From Vibrio atypicus (GTDB taxonomy: Bacteria > Pseudomonadota > Gammaproteobacteria > Enterobacterales > Vibrionaceae), in assembly GCF_009811315.1 (NCBI RefSeq), contig NZ_BLID01000001.1, positions 124,001 through 188,000 on the forward strand: a stretch of 64,000 bases of DNA. Direction: 5' to 3'. The translations under genes and the position numbers were made by a program. Positions 1 through 9,392 of this stretch are shown here, piece by piece. Position 1 is the stretch's first letter; the number at the start of each line of letters is the position of its first letter. The notes under the pieces are model-generated. The model was given only the letters and a program-made list of their open reading frames with translations. It was not told the DNA's origin and did not search any database.

Positions 1-810
1 TTCGATGACCTTGATCTGCAATCAGACAAACGAGGTGTCACCTTAGTCGTATTCATTTCTGATAAAGAGTTGGAGTACAGCAATGCAGAATTGCTGCGTG
101 AAGTACTGCTCTATTTGGGGGTCGGGCTTATATTGTTCGTAAGCTTAACGGGTTACTTGGCTCGCCATATTGCCGCCCCAATACTCGAACTTCGCTTGAA
201 AATATCATCGCTGGCACGCGCCGGTAAAGTGGATACCAATTTCACCGAAAGGAAAGACGAAATTGGCGAACTTTTTGATGCATTTTCAGATATGGCCTCC
301 AACATCAAACGCAAAGAGACTCAATTGACTCGCCTAGCCCTTGAAGATCCTCTCACGGGCATTCTTAACCGTAGAGCGCTGGTCAATAGTGCAATAGCCG
401 CCCAAAACAAAAGCGCGCTTTCCTCTGTCTGTATGATGGATTTAGACCATTTTAAACAAATCAATGATGAATGCGGTCATGCTATAGGCGACAATGTTCT
501 TATCGCGTTTTGCAATATCGTTTCAGAGCACACTCGCGAGTCAGATATTTTCGGTCGATTAGGTGGTGAAGAGTTTGGCTTGGTACTTCCTGGTACCCAA
601 TTGGATGAAGCCTACGCCATCGCTGAAAAAATTCGAGAAAAGGTCGAACAAAAATTAAGTGAGAGCTTGTGTTCAAGCCACTATCTTCAAGCGACGGTCA
701 GTATTGGTGTGATTGAATGGCAAGACAATGATATCAATCAAGCCCTCGCGAAAGCCGACAAGCTCTTGTACAAAGCCAAGCAAAATGGTCGCAATCGTGT
801 AGAGCTATAA
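1..810 (+). CDS. Diguanylate cyclase, HAMP-GGDEF (5' truncated by window edge)
   Basis: The reading frame is open from base 1 with no start codon before it, so this is the C-terminal part of a larger membrane sensor; the TTG at 70 is internal. Visible in order: end of a periplasmic sensor region, a hydrophobic membrane segment (around 107-160), a HAMP linker ending in the usual DEIGEL-type motif, and a full GGDEF domain. The active site reads GGEEF and is preceded five residues earlier by RESD, the RxxD inhibitory site, so an active, product-inhibited c-di-GMP synthase is expected. The sensed signal lies outside the window. A hairpin terminator follows directly. Confidence 0.93.
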   Translation, partial: FDDLDLQSDKRGVTLVVFISDKELEYSNAELLREVLLYLGVGLILFVSLTGYLARHIAAPILELRLKISSLARAGKVDTNFTERKDEIGELFDAFSDMASNIKRKETQLTRLALEDPLTGILNRRALVNSAIAAQNKSALSSVCMMDLDHFKQINDECGHAIGDNVLIAFCNIVSEHTRESDIFGRLGGEEFGLVLPGTQLDEAYAIAEKIREKVEQKLSESLCSSHYLQATVSIGVIEWQDNDINQALAKADKLLYKAKQNGRNRVEL

Positions 811-815
811 TGAAA

Positions 816-842
816 AAAGGCTCGTTAGTGTTTCGAGCCTTT
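816..842. terminator. Bidirectional Rho-independent terminator
   Basis: Nine-base-pair stem (AAAGGCTCG / CGAGCCTTT) with A-run on the left and T-rich right flank, between the convergent diguanylate cyclase and the small gene at 850-1044. Confidence 0.8.
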
Positions 843-849
843 ATTAAAT

Positions 850-1044
850 CTATACGTCTAGCGAAAGACCGATTTGGCTTAACTTCGACTTAAAATCATC
901 AATACTCTCTGCTTGATACGTAGGCGAACCGTTAAAGTATCGAGGTTTTTCCGGCAGCATCGCATTCTTTAGTGCTTTTTCTTGTTCAATATCGTCATGA
1001 TATACAGTTACACGTTGAGGGATGTCTTGCTTAAATGTCGCCAT
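850..1044 (-). CDS. Small hypothetical protein, 64 aa
   Basis: I do not recognise the family. The reading frame starts with ATG seven bases or so after a strong AAGGAG ribosome binding site and stops just before a bidirectional terminator, so it has the marks of a real, separately transcribed gene. The protein is soluble, mixed charge, without signal peptide or membrane segment. It is not in an operon with its neighbours: the diguanylate cyclase converges on it and the amylase gene diverges from it. Confidence 0.65.
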   Translation of the reverse strand: MATFKQDIPQRVTVYHDDIEQEKALKNAMLPEKPRYFNGSPTYQAESIDDFKSKLSQIGLSLDV

Positions 1045-1442
1045 TTATGTTCTCCTTTTCATCTGACGTTGTTCACTTTAAAGGTTAGAAAATAACCGAT
1101 TATTGTCAAAGTAAACCAAAGAACCATTCCAGCCAATTAGTAAACATTACTTACTGATTAATCAAAGAAAAAACAAACAGCTCCCCTTTTACACCTCACT
1201 TATAAAAAGTTAATTTGTGAACCTTAATCCAGAACACCCCATACTTAGATGTAAAGTTGCAGCCGAAATATGGAGTGAAGCATGTGGACTGTTGATGACC
1301 TTAATGAAAGACCGAATTCTTTTTCTAAGCTAAATCACAATTTTTAATTCTACGCCCCCCAAATAGACGCAAAAGGATGATTGGGATAACAAGCCCTTGT
1401 TTTAGCCTGCCAATAACGATGAAACAGGAGCACTACCTCCCG
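1045..1442 (+). other. Intergenic region before the amylase operon, with a possible 21-codon leader ORF
   Basis: About 400 bases without a large gene. It must hold the promoters of the 64-aa gene (leftward) and the amylase-malZ operon (rightward). One short frame, ATG at 1282 to TAA at 1347 (21 codons), has GGAG six bases upstream of its ATG, but nothing else supports it. No MalT-type box and no copy of the malE/LysR element was found here. Confidence 0.4.
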
Positions 1443-3239
1443 ATGAAAAAACAAAATATCTATCAAGTCTTTACCCGATTATTTGGTAACACGCAGAATT
1501 GCAATGCGCCTTGGGGAACGGCTGAGCAAAACGGAGTGGGGAAATTCAGTGATTTCACCCACAAAGCCTTAAATGAAATCCGAGCTTTAGGCATTAGTCA
1601 TATTTGGTACACCGGAATTCCCCACCATGCCGTCGTCAATGACTACAGCAAGTTCGGTATCGACAATGATCATCCAAGCATTGTTAAAGGTCGGGCGGGC
1701 TCTCCCTATGCGGTTAAAGATTACTACTCTGTAAACCCAGATCTGGCTGACGACCCAAGCCGGCGCAACCAAGAATTTTATGCGCTGATTAATCGCACTC
1801 ACGATGCAGGCATGAAAGTGATTATTGACATCGTGCCCAACCACATTGCGCGTGTGTATAAGGGGTTGAATAACCCAGAGGGAGTGACCGATTTCGGCTG
1901 TAGTGACAATGCATCACTGGAGTACCATAGAGACAACAACTTCTATTACATTCCCAATCAAGCCTTTCAATTGCCCGATGTGTTAGCCGAGAACCCGCCA
2001 CTTGGAGGTGAATCTCATCCATTGCTTCAAGAGGCTTACAACGAATACCCAGCGAAATGGACAGGCAATGGATCGCGGCTAGCCAAACCTAATTTCGATG
2101 ATTGGTATGAAACCGTTAAGGTCAACTATGGTGTCAAACCCGATGGCAGCTACGATTTCGACCGCTTACCTGATGAATATCGACACAAAGACCATCAGGC
2201 ACATTTTGAATTTTGGTTAAATCGCGACGTGCCAAACTCATGGACAAAATTCCGCGATATCGCCCTATTCTGGACCAAACAAGGCGTAGATGGCTTTCGG
2301 TACGATATGGCCGAAATGGTGCCCGTGGAGTTTTGGAGTTACATGAATGCTTGGATCAAGCACCATAACCCTAATGCCTTTCTTATGGCAGAAGTCTACC
2401 AACCAGAGCTCTACCGAGACTATATTCAGCTTGGCAAAATGGATTACCTCTACGATAAAGTCGACCTTTACGATTCGCTCAAAGCGGTCATACAAGGTAA
2501 AGGGTCCACAAGCGAGATTGGTCGGATTCAGCATGAACTCAACGATATTGAGCATCACATGCTGCATTTTTTAGACAATCATGACGAGCAGCGCGTTGCT
2601 TCTCCTGAGTTTGCAGGAAATGCAGAGAAAGGCAAACCCGCCATGCTTATTTCCGCTTGCTTATCTTCATCGCCAACCATGATCTACTTTGGTCAGGAGG
2701 TCGGTGAACCTGGCGCAGAAATGGCCGGATTTGGCCAACCTTCTCGCACCTCTATCTTCGATTACATTGGCGTACCCCACCACCAACGTTGGATGAACCA
2801 AGGCGCATTTGATGGTGGTCAGTTATCCGAAGATGAAAAAGAACTGCGAGACTTCTATCAGAAGCTGCTTAACCTAGCGTTAAATAGTTCTGCACTTTGC
2901 GGTGATTACCATGATTTATACGCTACAAACTATCAAAACTTTGGCGAACTTAAAGACCAGCTCTACGCATTCGCTCGCTCTTCAGTCAGCGAAAAGCTCA
3001 TCATCGCCAGTAACTTTAGTGACGATGATAGTAAATCGGTCAACCTCGTTATACCTGCATCTCTGACTACTGAATGGAACCTAGTTGATGGAGAATACGA
3101 GGTCGTCGATCAGCTTTCTCAGACCGTATTTACCCTAACGATAAACAATGGAGCTGGCATACTCCCAATTCATTTTACGCCACTCGCCAGCTTTTACTTG
3201 TCGCTCGGTGAACTAATCAACAAGGAGCAATCACGATGA
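1443..3239 (+). CDS. Alpha-amylase family glycoside hydrolase (GH13)
   Basis: Cytoplasmic GH13 enzyme expected to act on alpha-1,4-glucans or maltodextrins. The four GH13 regions are visible: DIVPNH (region I), GFRYDMAE with the nucleophile Asp (II), MAEVYQ with the general acid Glu (III) and FLDNHDEQ (IV). No signal peptide. The frame is open from an ATG at 1377, but that ATG has no properly spaced ribosome site; the ATG at 1443 follows an AGGAG (about 12 bases) and gives the typical KKQNIYQVFTRLFGN beginning, so I prefer it (598 aa). It overlaps the next gene by four bases, so the two are translationally coupled. Exact substrate is not settled from sequence. Confidence 0.88.
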   Translation: MKKQNIYQVFTRLFGNTQNCNAPWGTAEQNGVGKFSDFTHKALNEIRALGISHIWYTGIPHHAVVNDYSKFGIDNDHPSIVKGRAGSPYAVKDYYSVNPDLADDPSRRNQEFYALINRTHDAGMKVIIDIVPNHIARVYKGLNNPEGVTDFGCSDNASLEYHRDNNFYYIPNQAFQLPDVLAENPPLGGESHPLLQEAYNEYPAKWTGNGSRLAKPNFDDWYETVKVNYGVKPDGSYDFDRLPDEYRHKDHQAHFEFWLNRDVPNSWTKFRDIALFWTKQGVDGFRYDMAEMVPVEFWSYMNAWIKHHNPNAFLMAEVYQPELYRDYIQLGKMDYLYDKVDLYDSLKAVIQGKGSTSEIGRIQHELNDIEHHMLHFLDNHDEQRVASPEFAGNAEKGKPAMLISACLSSSPTMIYFGQEVGEPGAEMAGFGQPSRTSIFDYIGVPHHQRWMNQGAFDGGQLSEDEKELRDFYQKLLNLALNSSALCGDYHDLYATNYQNFGELKDQLYAFARSSVSEKLIIASNFSDDDSKSVNLVIPASLTTEWNLVDGEYEVVDQLSQTVFTLTINNGAGILPIHFTPLASFYLSLGELINKEQSR

Positions 3240-5092
3240 CATCACCTTTCATTTATCACGGTCAAAGTCGCGATTGGGTGACTAAAAATGAAGGCTCATT
3301 AACACTTATTCTCGCAACAGAGAAGTGTTATACGTTTGAGAAAGTCATGGTTCGTCATGAGCCCGACAATGAAGAAGTATTAGCAGAGATGACGCCTTGT
3401 GGAGAGACATCTCAACTACAATATTGGCAGGCAACGATCGCTCTCAACAGCGACCGAGACATTACCCATTACGTGTTTAAACTGCTTTGTGGGACTGGGC
3501 AATATTGGCTCGATGGTAAGGGGCTCAGCCATCGCGTCCCTGGGAAGGAGACACACTTTAAATATAATACTCAGCACCAACCACCAGAATGGGTTAGCGA
3601 GCAAGTCTTTTATCAAATATTTCCTGACCGCTTTTGTAACGGCAAGCCAGAGATCAGCGTTCAAAGTAATGAATACGCAGTGTCAGGCGGCACGAAACCT
3701 GTCATTGCAAAGCAGTGGGGTGAACCCGTTGATACCAGCAATGGCACCGGAGGCTGTGAGTTCTACGGTGGCGATTTGTACGGTGTAGAGCAGAAGCTAG
3801 ATTACCTACAACAGTTAGGCGTTACCGCGCTCTACCTCAATCCGATTTTCGACGCGCCAAGCAACCATAAATACGATACCGCGGATTACTCCCAAATTGA
3901 TCCTCACCTAGGAACAAACGAGCACTTTGCCAAGTTGTGTCAAACTCTTCATCAACGTGACATGAAGATCATGTTAGACGCGGTATTTAACCATACATCC
4001 ACTGAACACCCGTGGTTCAACCTGCAAGGTAAACACAACGAAGTGGGTGCGTTCCAATCCCCTGACTCGCCTTATCGCGACTACTATTTCTTTCAGGGAG
4101 ATAGTCAGGATTACATCGGCTGGAAAGGCATTAAATCATTGCCTGTATTAAATTTTGAAAACCCGCAGGTTCGCGAAACCATCTATGACGGCGATGATGC
4201 CATCATTAAACAGTGGCTTCGTCCACCTTACTCGATTGATGGCTGGCGCTTTGATGTCATTCATATGCTCGGAGAAGGAGAAGGGGCTAGAAACAACGCA
4301 CATTATGTCAATGCATTTCGACAATCTGCCAAACAAGTTAACCCAGATTGCTATGTGCTAGGTGAACACTTCTTTGAAGCAACTCAGTGGCTGCAAGGCG
4401 ACCAAGAAGATGGCGCAATGAACTACTATGGGTTTGCGCACCCGGTTCGCGCATTGCTAGCAAAACTTGATATTAGCTTTGATCCGATTCAACTCTCTGT
4501 CGCGGAGTTCTTAGATTGGCAATCCGAAGCCCGAGCAAAAATTCCTTGGGCCAACCAACTCTCACAGCTCAACCAACTTGATAGTCACGATACCGCTCGT
4601 TTTATGGAGCTAGTCAAAGCAGAACCTAAACTCTTCAACTTAGCGGCAACTTTGCTATTCAGCTACGTTGGCACACCGTGTATCTACTATGGTACTGAAT
4701 TAGGAATGCAAGGCAGCCATGATCCTGATAACCGTCGCTGTATGCCTTGGGAGCGTGTAGAAAGCAGCCTATATTTGCCGATGTTTCAAAAGCTGATAAC
4801 CCTAAGGACTCACTCTCTAGCCCTACAAAAAGGGGATTACATACCGCTCTATCAAGATGATGACTCATTTGTCTTCGCTCGTCAGTATCAAGGTGACGTT
4901 GTTTTATGTGGATTCAACTTATCGGAAAACGCTAAAACGCTCCCATTACCCGTCTGGAAATTAGGCATTCAACATGGTCAATTTACCGGATTGCTAAGCT
5001 CTGACAGGGCAGCATTTAATGAGGGTTACGTAACCATTACCTTATCTGGACAATCTGGAGATTTGTATCAAGCCTGTCACTTAAAGGCATAA
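3236..5092 (+). CDS. malZ: Maltodextrin glucosidase, MalZ-type (GH13)
   Basis: Releases glucose from the reducing end of maltodextrins in the cytoplasm (known for MalZ). The 618-aa length is close to the roughly 605 aa of E. coli MalZ. An N-terminal beta-rich domain precedes the barrel; then come the FYGGDLYG..LDYL start of the catalytic domain, DAVFNHTS, GWRFDVIHM (nucleophile Asp), LGEHFFE (acid Glu) and LDSHDTAR. ATG overlaps the stop of the upstream amylase gene and has an AAGGAG site, so the pair is one operon. A clear terminator follows. Confidence 0.88.
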   Translation: MTSPFIYHGQSRDWVTKNEGSLTLILATEKCYTFEKVMVRHEPDNEEVLAEMTPCGETSQLQYWQATIALNSDRDITHYVFKLLCGTGQYWLDGKGLSHRVPGKETHFKYNTQHQPPEWVSEQVFYQIFPDRFCNGKPEISVQSNEYAVSGGTKPVIAKQWGEPVDTSNGTGGCEFYGGDLYGVEQKLDYLQQLGVTALYLNPIFDAPSNHKYDTADYSQIDPHLGTNEHFAKLCQTLHQRDMKIMLDAVFNHTSTEHPWFNLQGKHNEVGAFQSPDSPYRDYYFFQGDSQDYIGWKGIKSLPVLNFENPQVRETIYDGDDAIIKQWLRPPYSIDGWRFDVIHMLGEGEGARNNAHYVNAFRQSAKQVNPDCYVLGEHFFEATQWLQGDQEDGAMNYYGFAHPVRALLAKLDISFDPIQLSVAEFLDWQSEARAKIPWANQLSQLNQLDSHDTARFMELVKAEPKLFNLAATLLFSYVGTPCIYYGTELGMQGSHDPDNRRCMPWERVESSLYLPMFQKLITLRTHSLALQKGDYIPLYQDDDSFVFARQYQGDVVLCGFNLSENAKTLPLPVWKLGIQHGQFTGLLSSDRAAFNEGYVTITLSGQSGDLYQACHLKA

Positions 5093-5119
5093 CATCACAC
5101 AATTCTTATCTACCTAAAT

Positions 5120-5147
5120 GGCGCAATCACACGATTGCGCCTTTTTT
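5120..5147 (+). terminator. Rho-independent terminator after malZ
   Basis: GGCGCAATC / GATTGCGCC stem, ACAC loop, then six T. Ends the amylase-malZ operon, so malE has its own promoter. Confidence 0.9.
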
Positions 5148-5178
5148 ATTTGAGCACGAGCACATTTTTCTAGCTTGG

Positions 5179-5195
5179 TATAGATTTTTTCTATA
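5179..5195 (+). promoter_or_regulatory. Putative LysR-type operator upstream of malE
   Basis: Inverted repeat TATAG-ATTTTTT-CTATA, which is the ATAG-N7-CTAT form of LysR-family sites. The same spacer and right arm recur at 7469-7485 beside the LysR gene. I infer that the LysR protein encoded at 6527-7423 binds both. Confidence 0.55.
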
Positions 5196-5276
5196 ACTCA
5201 CTCTCTATAAACTATTTTTGTTTTATATGCATTGGCGTTAAATTCTCAGTCAACCTAAAGACAAGGATTTATAACA

Positions 5277-6455
5277 ATGAAAAAGCTCGTGAAACCTCTT
5301 TCAATCTTTACCCTTGCTGTACTTGCGGCTAGCCCAGTGGCGGCGATGACCGAAGGTGAAATCACCATCTGGATCAATGGCGATAAAAGCTATGAAGGCT
5401 TAGCGAAAATCGGCCAGCAGTTTGAAGAAGACACAGGCGTAAAAGTGATTGTTCAGCACCCAGAATCGCTAGAAGCTCGCTTTGAAAAAGTCGCAGCAAA
5501 AGGAATGGGACCGGACATCATCTTCTGGGCTCATGACCGATTTGGTGGCTACGCAGAAGCAGGTCTATTGAAAGAAGTGAACCCGAGCCAAGAATTCAAA
5601 GATAAACTGGTCGACTTTAGTTGGGATGCCGTAACGGTCAACGGCAAGCTAATGGGTTACCCAATGGCAATTGAAGCGCCTTCTCTGATTTACAATAAAG
5701 ACCTACTTCCTGAGCCACCAAAAACGTGGGAAGAGCTCGCTAACATCCATAAAAAAATGCAGGCAGAAAACAAAACAGCCATCATGTGGGATGTGAAAAA
5801 TGCCTACTTTACTTGGCCAATGATCTCATCTGGTGGTGCTTACGCATTTGAAAAAGTGGCTGGCGGTTATAACGGCGCTAAAACCGGCGTAAACAACGAA
5901 GCGGGCATCAAAGGTTTGCAGTTCTTGGTCGATATGGTCAACCAAGGCGTTGTGAATCCAGACATGGATTACTCAGTATCAGAAGCGGCGTTTACCAAAG
6001 GTGAAACAGCCATGACCATCAATGGCCCATGGTCTTGGGGCAACCTAGACAAAATGGGAGTAAACTACGGTGTTGCAGTACTACCGACACTGAACGGCGG
6101 TAAAGGTAACCCATTTGTAGGCGTACTGAGCGCGGGGATCAATGCGGCGAGTCCAAACGGCGATTTGGCTGTCGAGTTCTTAGAAAACTACTTGTTTGTC
6201 GATGATGCTCTTAAAGTGATGAACGACGACAAGCCTTTAGGTGCCGTAACACTAAAATCGTTCCAAAACATCTTAGAGCAAGATGATCGTATCAAAGCAA
6301 CCATGACCAACGCAGAAAACGGCGAGATCATGCCAAACATCCCTCAAATGACTGCATATTGGTTTGCAGAGGGTGCAGCGATCGATAACGCAATGCAAGG
6401 TAAACAATCAGTGAAAGATGCGCTAGATACAGCAGCAAAACAAATTACTAATTAA
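5277..6455 (+). CDS. malE: Maltose/maltodextrin ABC transporter substrate-binding protein (MalE)
   Basis: Periplasmic solute-binding protein that delivers maltodextrin to an ABC importer. The start [20 protein letters not shown] with an AVAAM-like cleavage region is a Sec signal peptide. The mature part follows MalE closely ([47 protein letters not shown]). Good AAGGA ribosome site. No malF, malG or malK is nearby, so it must work with a permease encoded elsewhere, or be a second copy specialised for the substrates of the neighbouring hydrolases. Own promoter after the malZ terminator; followed by two hairpins. Confidence 0.93.
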   Translation: MKKLVKPLSIFTLAVLAASPVAAMTEGEITIWINGDKSYEGLAKIGQQFEEDTGVKVIVQHPESLEARFEKVAAKGMGPDIIFWAHDRFGGYAEAGLLKEVNPSQEFKDKLVDFSWDAVTVNGKLMGYPMAIEAPSLIYNKDLLPEPPKTWEELANIHKKMQAENKTAIMWDVKNAYFTWPMISSGGAYAFEKVAGGYNGAKTGVNNEAGIKGLQFLVDMVNQGVVNPDMDYSVSEAAFTKGETAMTINGPWSWGNLDKMGVNYGVAVLPTLNGGKGNPFVGVLSAGINAASPNGDLAVEFLENYLFVDDALKVMNDDKPLGAVTLKSFQNILEQDDRIKATMTNAENGEIMPNIPQMTAYWFAEGAAIDNAMQGKQSVKDALDTAAKQITN

Positions 6456-6463
6456 TTTTGTCC

Positions 6464-6495
6464 TCCCACTTAAGCCTCCACCAGCTTAAGTGGGA
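6464..6495 (+). repeat. Perfect inverted repeat after malE
   Basis: An 11-12 bp perfect stem (TCCCACTTAAG / CTTAAGTGGGA) with an 8-base loop starts nine bases after the malE stop. It lacks a T-run, so it looks like an mRNA 3'-end stabilising hairpin ahead of the true terminator at 6519. Confidence 0.7.
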
Positions 6496-6518
6496 AAATT
6501 TTAAGTTCCTATCCTTTT

Positions 6519-6544
6519 GCCGGAGATCACTCTCCGGCTTTTTT
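6519..6544 (+). terminator. Rho-independent terminator of malE, overlapping the LysR 3' end
   Basis: GCCGGAGA / TCTCCGGC stem, TCAC loop, six T. It overlaps the last codons of the convergent LysR gene. Confidence 0.9.
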
Positions 6545-7423
6545 ACAAATAAGGTCAACCAAAGCCGCAGTCGGTTCAGTCAATGTCCCTACTTTGGTGT
6601 AAATGCCGACTTGACCGCGCTGAGATTTGTTCAGCCATAACCTGATCAACCCTTTCTCCTTTAGCACCGATTCCATTTTGCAGGTGTAGGGCATGATGGC
6701 ATCACTCATTTTCACCATATCGATGCTTGCGGAAAGCGAATCCAGCTCATAGATTACTCGCGTCTCTTGTGCGGCAACCGTAAACAACTCAGCGCCCTCC
6801 TCCGTTAACACATCACCATGTCTTGCGTGATCTGGTGTTACTTTTAGCAAAGGATAATCAGAAGCCTTTTTCTCGATATCATCTTGATTTAAAAGTGGAT
6901 GATCGGGCCTAACGTACCAAGCTTCTTGCTCTTGAAATAACGGAATAAAACGCACTCGATATCGATTATTGATACCGCTGATCTCATGGCCCACAAAAAG
7001 ATCGATTTCGTCGTTAACCAAGTGGTGCAACATAGATAACCCGTTGCCGAATTCAATGTGCATCGAACTCGCTGGATACAATTGGCTAAATCCATTAATT
7101 GCCTTCGCCGCAAAGCATTCCCACCAAGCCTCACCGACACCCAGCTTTACTTTACCACCACTGCGTAGCTTCATTTCCGACAGCTGATGAATCATGACAT
7201 TGTGCTTTTCTTGAATCTCTTGCACATAACGAAAGTAAACCCAGCCATACTCAGTAAGCTCAACACCTTTCGAGCGACGAATAAATAGACTCGCTCCCAA
7301 TTGATCTTCAAGCTTTTTTATCGCCGTTGTGAGTGACGGTTGGCTAATGAAGAGCTTGTCCGCCGCCGCTTTGATGCTGCCTTGACGCGCCACTTCATAG
7401 AAATAACGATACTGCTTATCCAT
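6527..7423 (-). CDS. LysR-family transcriptional regulator
   Basis: Full-length LysR protein (298 aa): N-terminal winged helix-turn-helix with SIKAAADKLFISQPSLTTAIKKLEDQLG, then a substrate-binding domain. It lies between malE (convergent) and a GH13 glucosidase gene (divergent), so control of alpha-glucan use is the likely role, with a sugar or sugar phosphate as co-inducer. A shared 17-bp inverted-repeat element occurs in front of malE and in the divergent promoter region, which supports binding at both. Replacement of MalT by a LysR protein would be unusual for mal genes; the effector is unknown. Confidence 0.9.
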   Translation of the reverse strand: MDKQYRYFYEVARQGSIKAAADKLFISQPSLTTAIKKLEDQLGASLFIRRSKGVELTEYGWVYFRYVQEIQEKHNVMIHQLSEMKLRSGGKVKLGVGEAWWECFAAKAINGFSQLYPASSMHIEFGNGLSMLHHLVNDEIDLFVGHEISGINNRYRVRFIPLFQEQEAWYVRPDHPLLNQDDIEKKASDYPLLKVTPDHARHGDVLTEEGAELFTVAAQETRVIYELDSLSASIDMVKMSDAIMPYTCKMESVLKEKGLIRLWLNKSQRGQVGIYTKVGTLTEPTAALVDLICKKAGE

Positions 7424-7468
7424 TATCTATATCACCGATTAAAATAATGGGAGAAGAGTAGCTTTTGA

Positions 7469-7485
7469 TATTGATTTTTTCTATA
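7469..7485. promoter_or_regulatory. Second copy of the malE-type LysR element
   Basis: TATTG-ATTTTTT-CTATA in the divergent region between the LysR gene and the GH13 gene; identical spacer and right arm to 5179-5195, left arm differs by one base. Confidence 0.55.
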
Positions 7486-7569
7486 GCCTAATTCAAAGAA
7501 TCAATTATTTTTCATTTACGTTGTTCGCTATAGTCAATCTCAGATTCCGATTCAATTACAGGTATAAAA

Positions 7570-9201
7570 ATGGAAAAACGTTGGTGGCATGATAGTGTGG
7601 TATACCAAATTTACCCACGCAGTTTTTGTGACTCTAATGGCGATGGTATCGGTGACATCCAAGGTATCATTAGCAAACTCGACTACATCCAATCACTGGG
7701 CGCTGACGTCATTTGGCTTTCGCCTGTTTACCAATCCCCAATGGATGACAATGGCTACGACATCTCTGACTATCAAGCCATTGCTCCAGAGTTTGGGACC
7801 ATGGAAGATATGCGCGAACTGCTTGATAAAGCCAAGCAGCGTGACATCCGAATCGTAATGGATTTAGTCGTCAACCATACCTCTGACGAGCACCCTTGGT
7901 TTGTCGAAGCAAAATCTAACCCAGACAGTGAATACCGCGATTTCTATATCTGGCGAGATGCGAAAGAAGACGGTTCGAAACCCAACGATATTGACTCCAT
8001 CTTCGGTGGCAGTGCTTGGCAGTGGGACGAAGAGAACCAACAATACTTCTTCCACCTATTTTCTAAAAGACAGCCTGACCTAAACTGGGAGAACCCTACC
8101 CTACATCAAAAAGTGTTCGACATGATGAATTGGTGGATCGATCAAGGGATTGGCGGTTTCCGCTTAGACGTTATTGATCTGATCGGTAAAGAGATCGACA
8201 AAGGCATCACAGGCAATGGCGAGCGATTGCATCCATTGCTACAAAAAATGAACCAAGCAACATTTGGGGACAAAGACCTTCTGACGGTAGGCGAAACTTG
8301 GGGCGCGACACCGGATATCGCTAAGCTCTACAGCAACCCAGATCGAGATGAGTTGTCGATGGTGTTCCAATTTGAGCACATCACACTCACTTGGCAAGAT
8401 GGTGATAAATGGCAACCTAAGCCGCTTGATTTGGTCGAGTTCAAACAAGTCCTAACTAAGTGGCAAGTGGAGTTAAAGAATGATGGTTGGAACTCACTAT
8501 TTTGGAACAACCATGACTTACCTCGCGTTGTCTCTAAATACGGTTGTGACAAAGAGTTTCGCGTTGAGTCAGCGAAAATGCTCGCCACTACACTGCACTT
8601 CATGAAAGGCACACCTTATATCTTTCAAGGGGAAGAGATAGGAATGACCAATGTTGCTTTTGACACGATCGACCAGTACAAAGATATCGAAACGTTGAAC
8701 TTCTACAAAGTAAAAACCGAGTCCGGTGTAAGTCATGATCATATGCTTAAAGCGATTCATGAAAACGGTCGAGACAACGCTCGTACACCAATGCATTGGA
8801 ACAACTCATCAAATGCTGGTTTTACATCTGGTCAACCTTGGATTGAGCTCAACCCAAACTACCCAACAATCAACGTGTCTGACGCGCTAGAAGACAAAAA
8901 CTCGATCTTCTATCACTACCAACAGTTGATTGCTTTACGCAAAGCGCACCCAGTGATTGTTTACGGTGATTTCATCCCACTATTAGAGGACCACTCTCAA
9001 GTCTTTGCTTACGAGCGTAAAGATGAGAACGAGCATATTGTTGTTATCAATAACTTCACGGATCACGCCGTTGAAATCGTTCTACCTGAGCACCTTTGCG
9101 GCCATAAATGCAAATCACTGATTACTAACTATCAAACGATTGATTATTTAGAAAGCAATATGAAACTCGCTCCCTACCAGTCCTTCGCGGTAGCCATCTA
9201 A
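7570..9201 (+). CDS. Alpha-glucosidase / oligo-1,6-glucosidase-type GH13
   Basis: Cytoplasmic exo-glucosidase of the oligo-1,6-glucosidase / alpha-glucosidase group. It opens with WWHDSVVYQIYPRSFCDSNGDGIGD, including the calcium-site loop typical of this group, and has DLVVNHTS, GFRLDVIDLI (nucleophile Asp), TVGETW (acid Glu) and FWNNHDLPR. At 543 aa it has the usual length. A valine after the DLV..NHTS-type region often marks alpha-1,6 versus alpha-1,4 preference in this group, but I cannot decide substrate (isomaltose, maltose or trehalose-6-P) by eye. Divergent from the LysR regulator; own terminator downstream. Confidence 0.88.
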   Translation: MEKRWWHDSVVYQIYPRSFCDSNGDGIGDIQGIISKLDYIQSLGADVIWLSPVYQSPMDDNGYDISDYQAIAPEFGTMEDMRELLDKAKQRDIRIVMDLVVNHTSDEHPWFVEAKSNPDSEYRDFYIWRDAKEDGSKPNDIDSIFGGSAWQWDEENQQYFFHLFSKRQPDLNWENPTLHQKVFDMMNWWIDQGIGGFRLDVIDLIGKEIDKGITGNGERLHPLLQKMNQATFGDKDLLTVGETWGATPDIAKLYSNPDRDELSMVFQFEHITLTWQDGDKWQPKPLDLVEFKQVLTKWQVELKNDGWNSLFWNNHDLPRVVSKYGCDKEFRVESAKMLATTLHFMKGTPYIFQGEEIGMTNVAFDTIDQYKDIETLNFYKVKTESGVSHDHMLKAIHENGRDNARTPMHWNNSSNAGFTSGQPWIELNPNYPTINVSDALEDKNSIFYHYQQLIALRKAHPVIVYGDFIPLLEDHSQVFAYERKDENEHIVVINNFTDHAVEIVLPEHLCGHKCKSLITNYQTIDYLESNMKLAPYQSFAVAI

Positions 9202-9214
9202 ACCTAACCATCGT

Positions 9215-9243
9215 AAAAGCGCTCATTAAACGGGCGCTTTTTG
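9215..9243 (+). terminator. Rho-independent terminator
   Basis: AAAAGCGCTC / GGGCGCTTTT stem (one G-T pair) followed by T, after the GH13 gene. Confidence 0.85.
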
Positions 9244-9392
9244 CTTTAGTTTTAAGCAACTCTTCGTTCCACTTTCTCGTCTTTAAACCAATACATCCAT
9301 TTAAATCAGTTTCATTTATCCAAATAATTTAATCGTGGTAATCTATGCGTAGTTAAATGCAGTGAATGCAGTTGGTTAAGAGCACACAAAAA

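Noticed and set aside
1282..1347. 21-codon frame with GGAG upstream of the amylase gene
   Set aside because: No accompanying RNA structure or terminator and no biased codons; noted only within the intergenic entry.
1045..1376. Search for a MalT box before the maltodextrin operon
   Set aside because: CCCC-containing stretches near 1182 and 1356 do not fit the GGGGA(T/G)GAGG consensus in either orientation.
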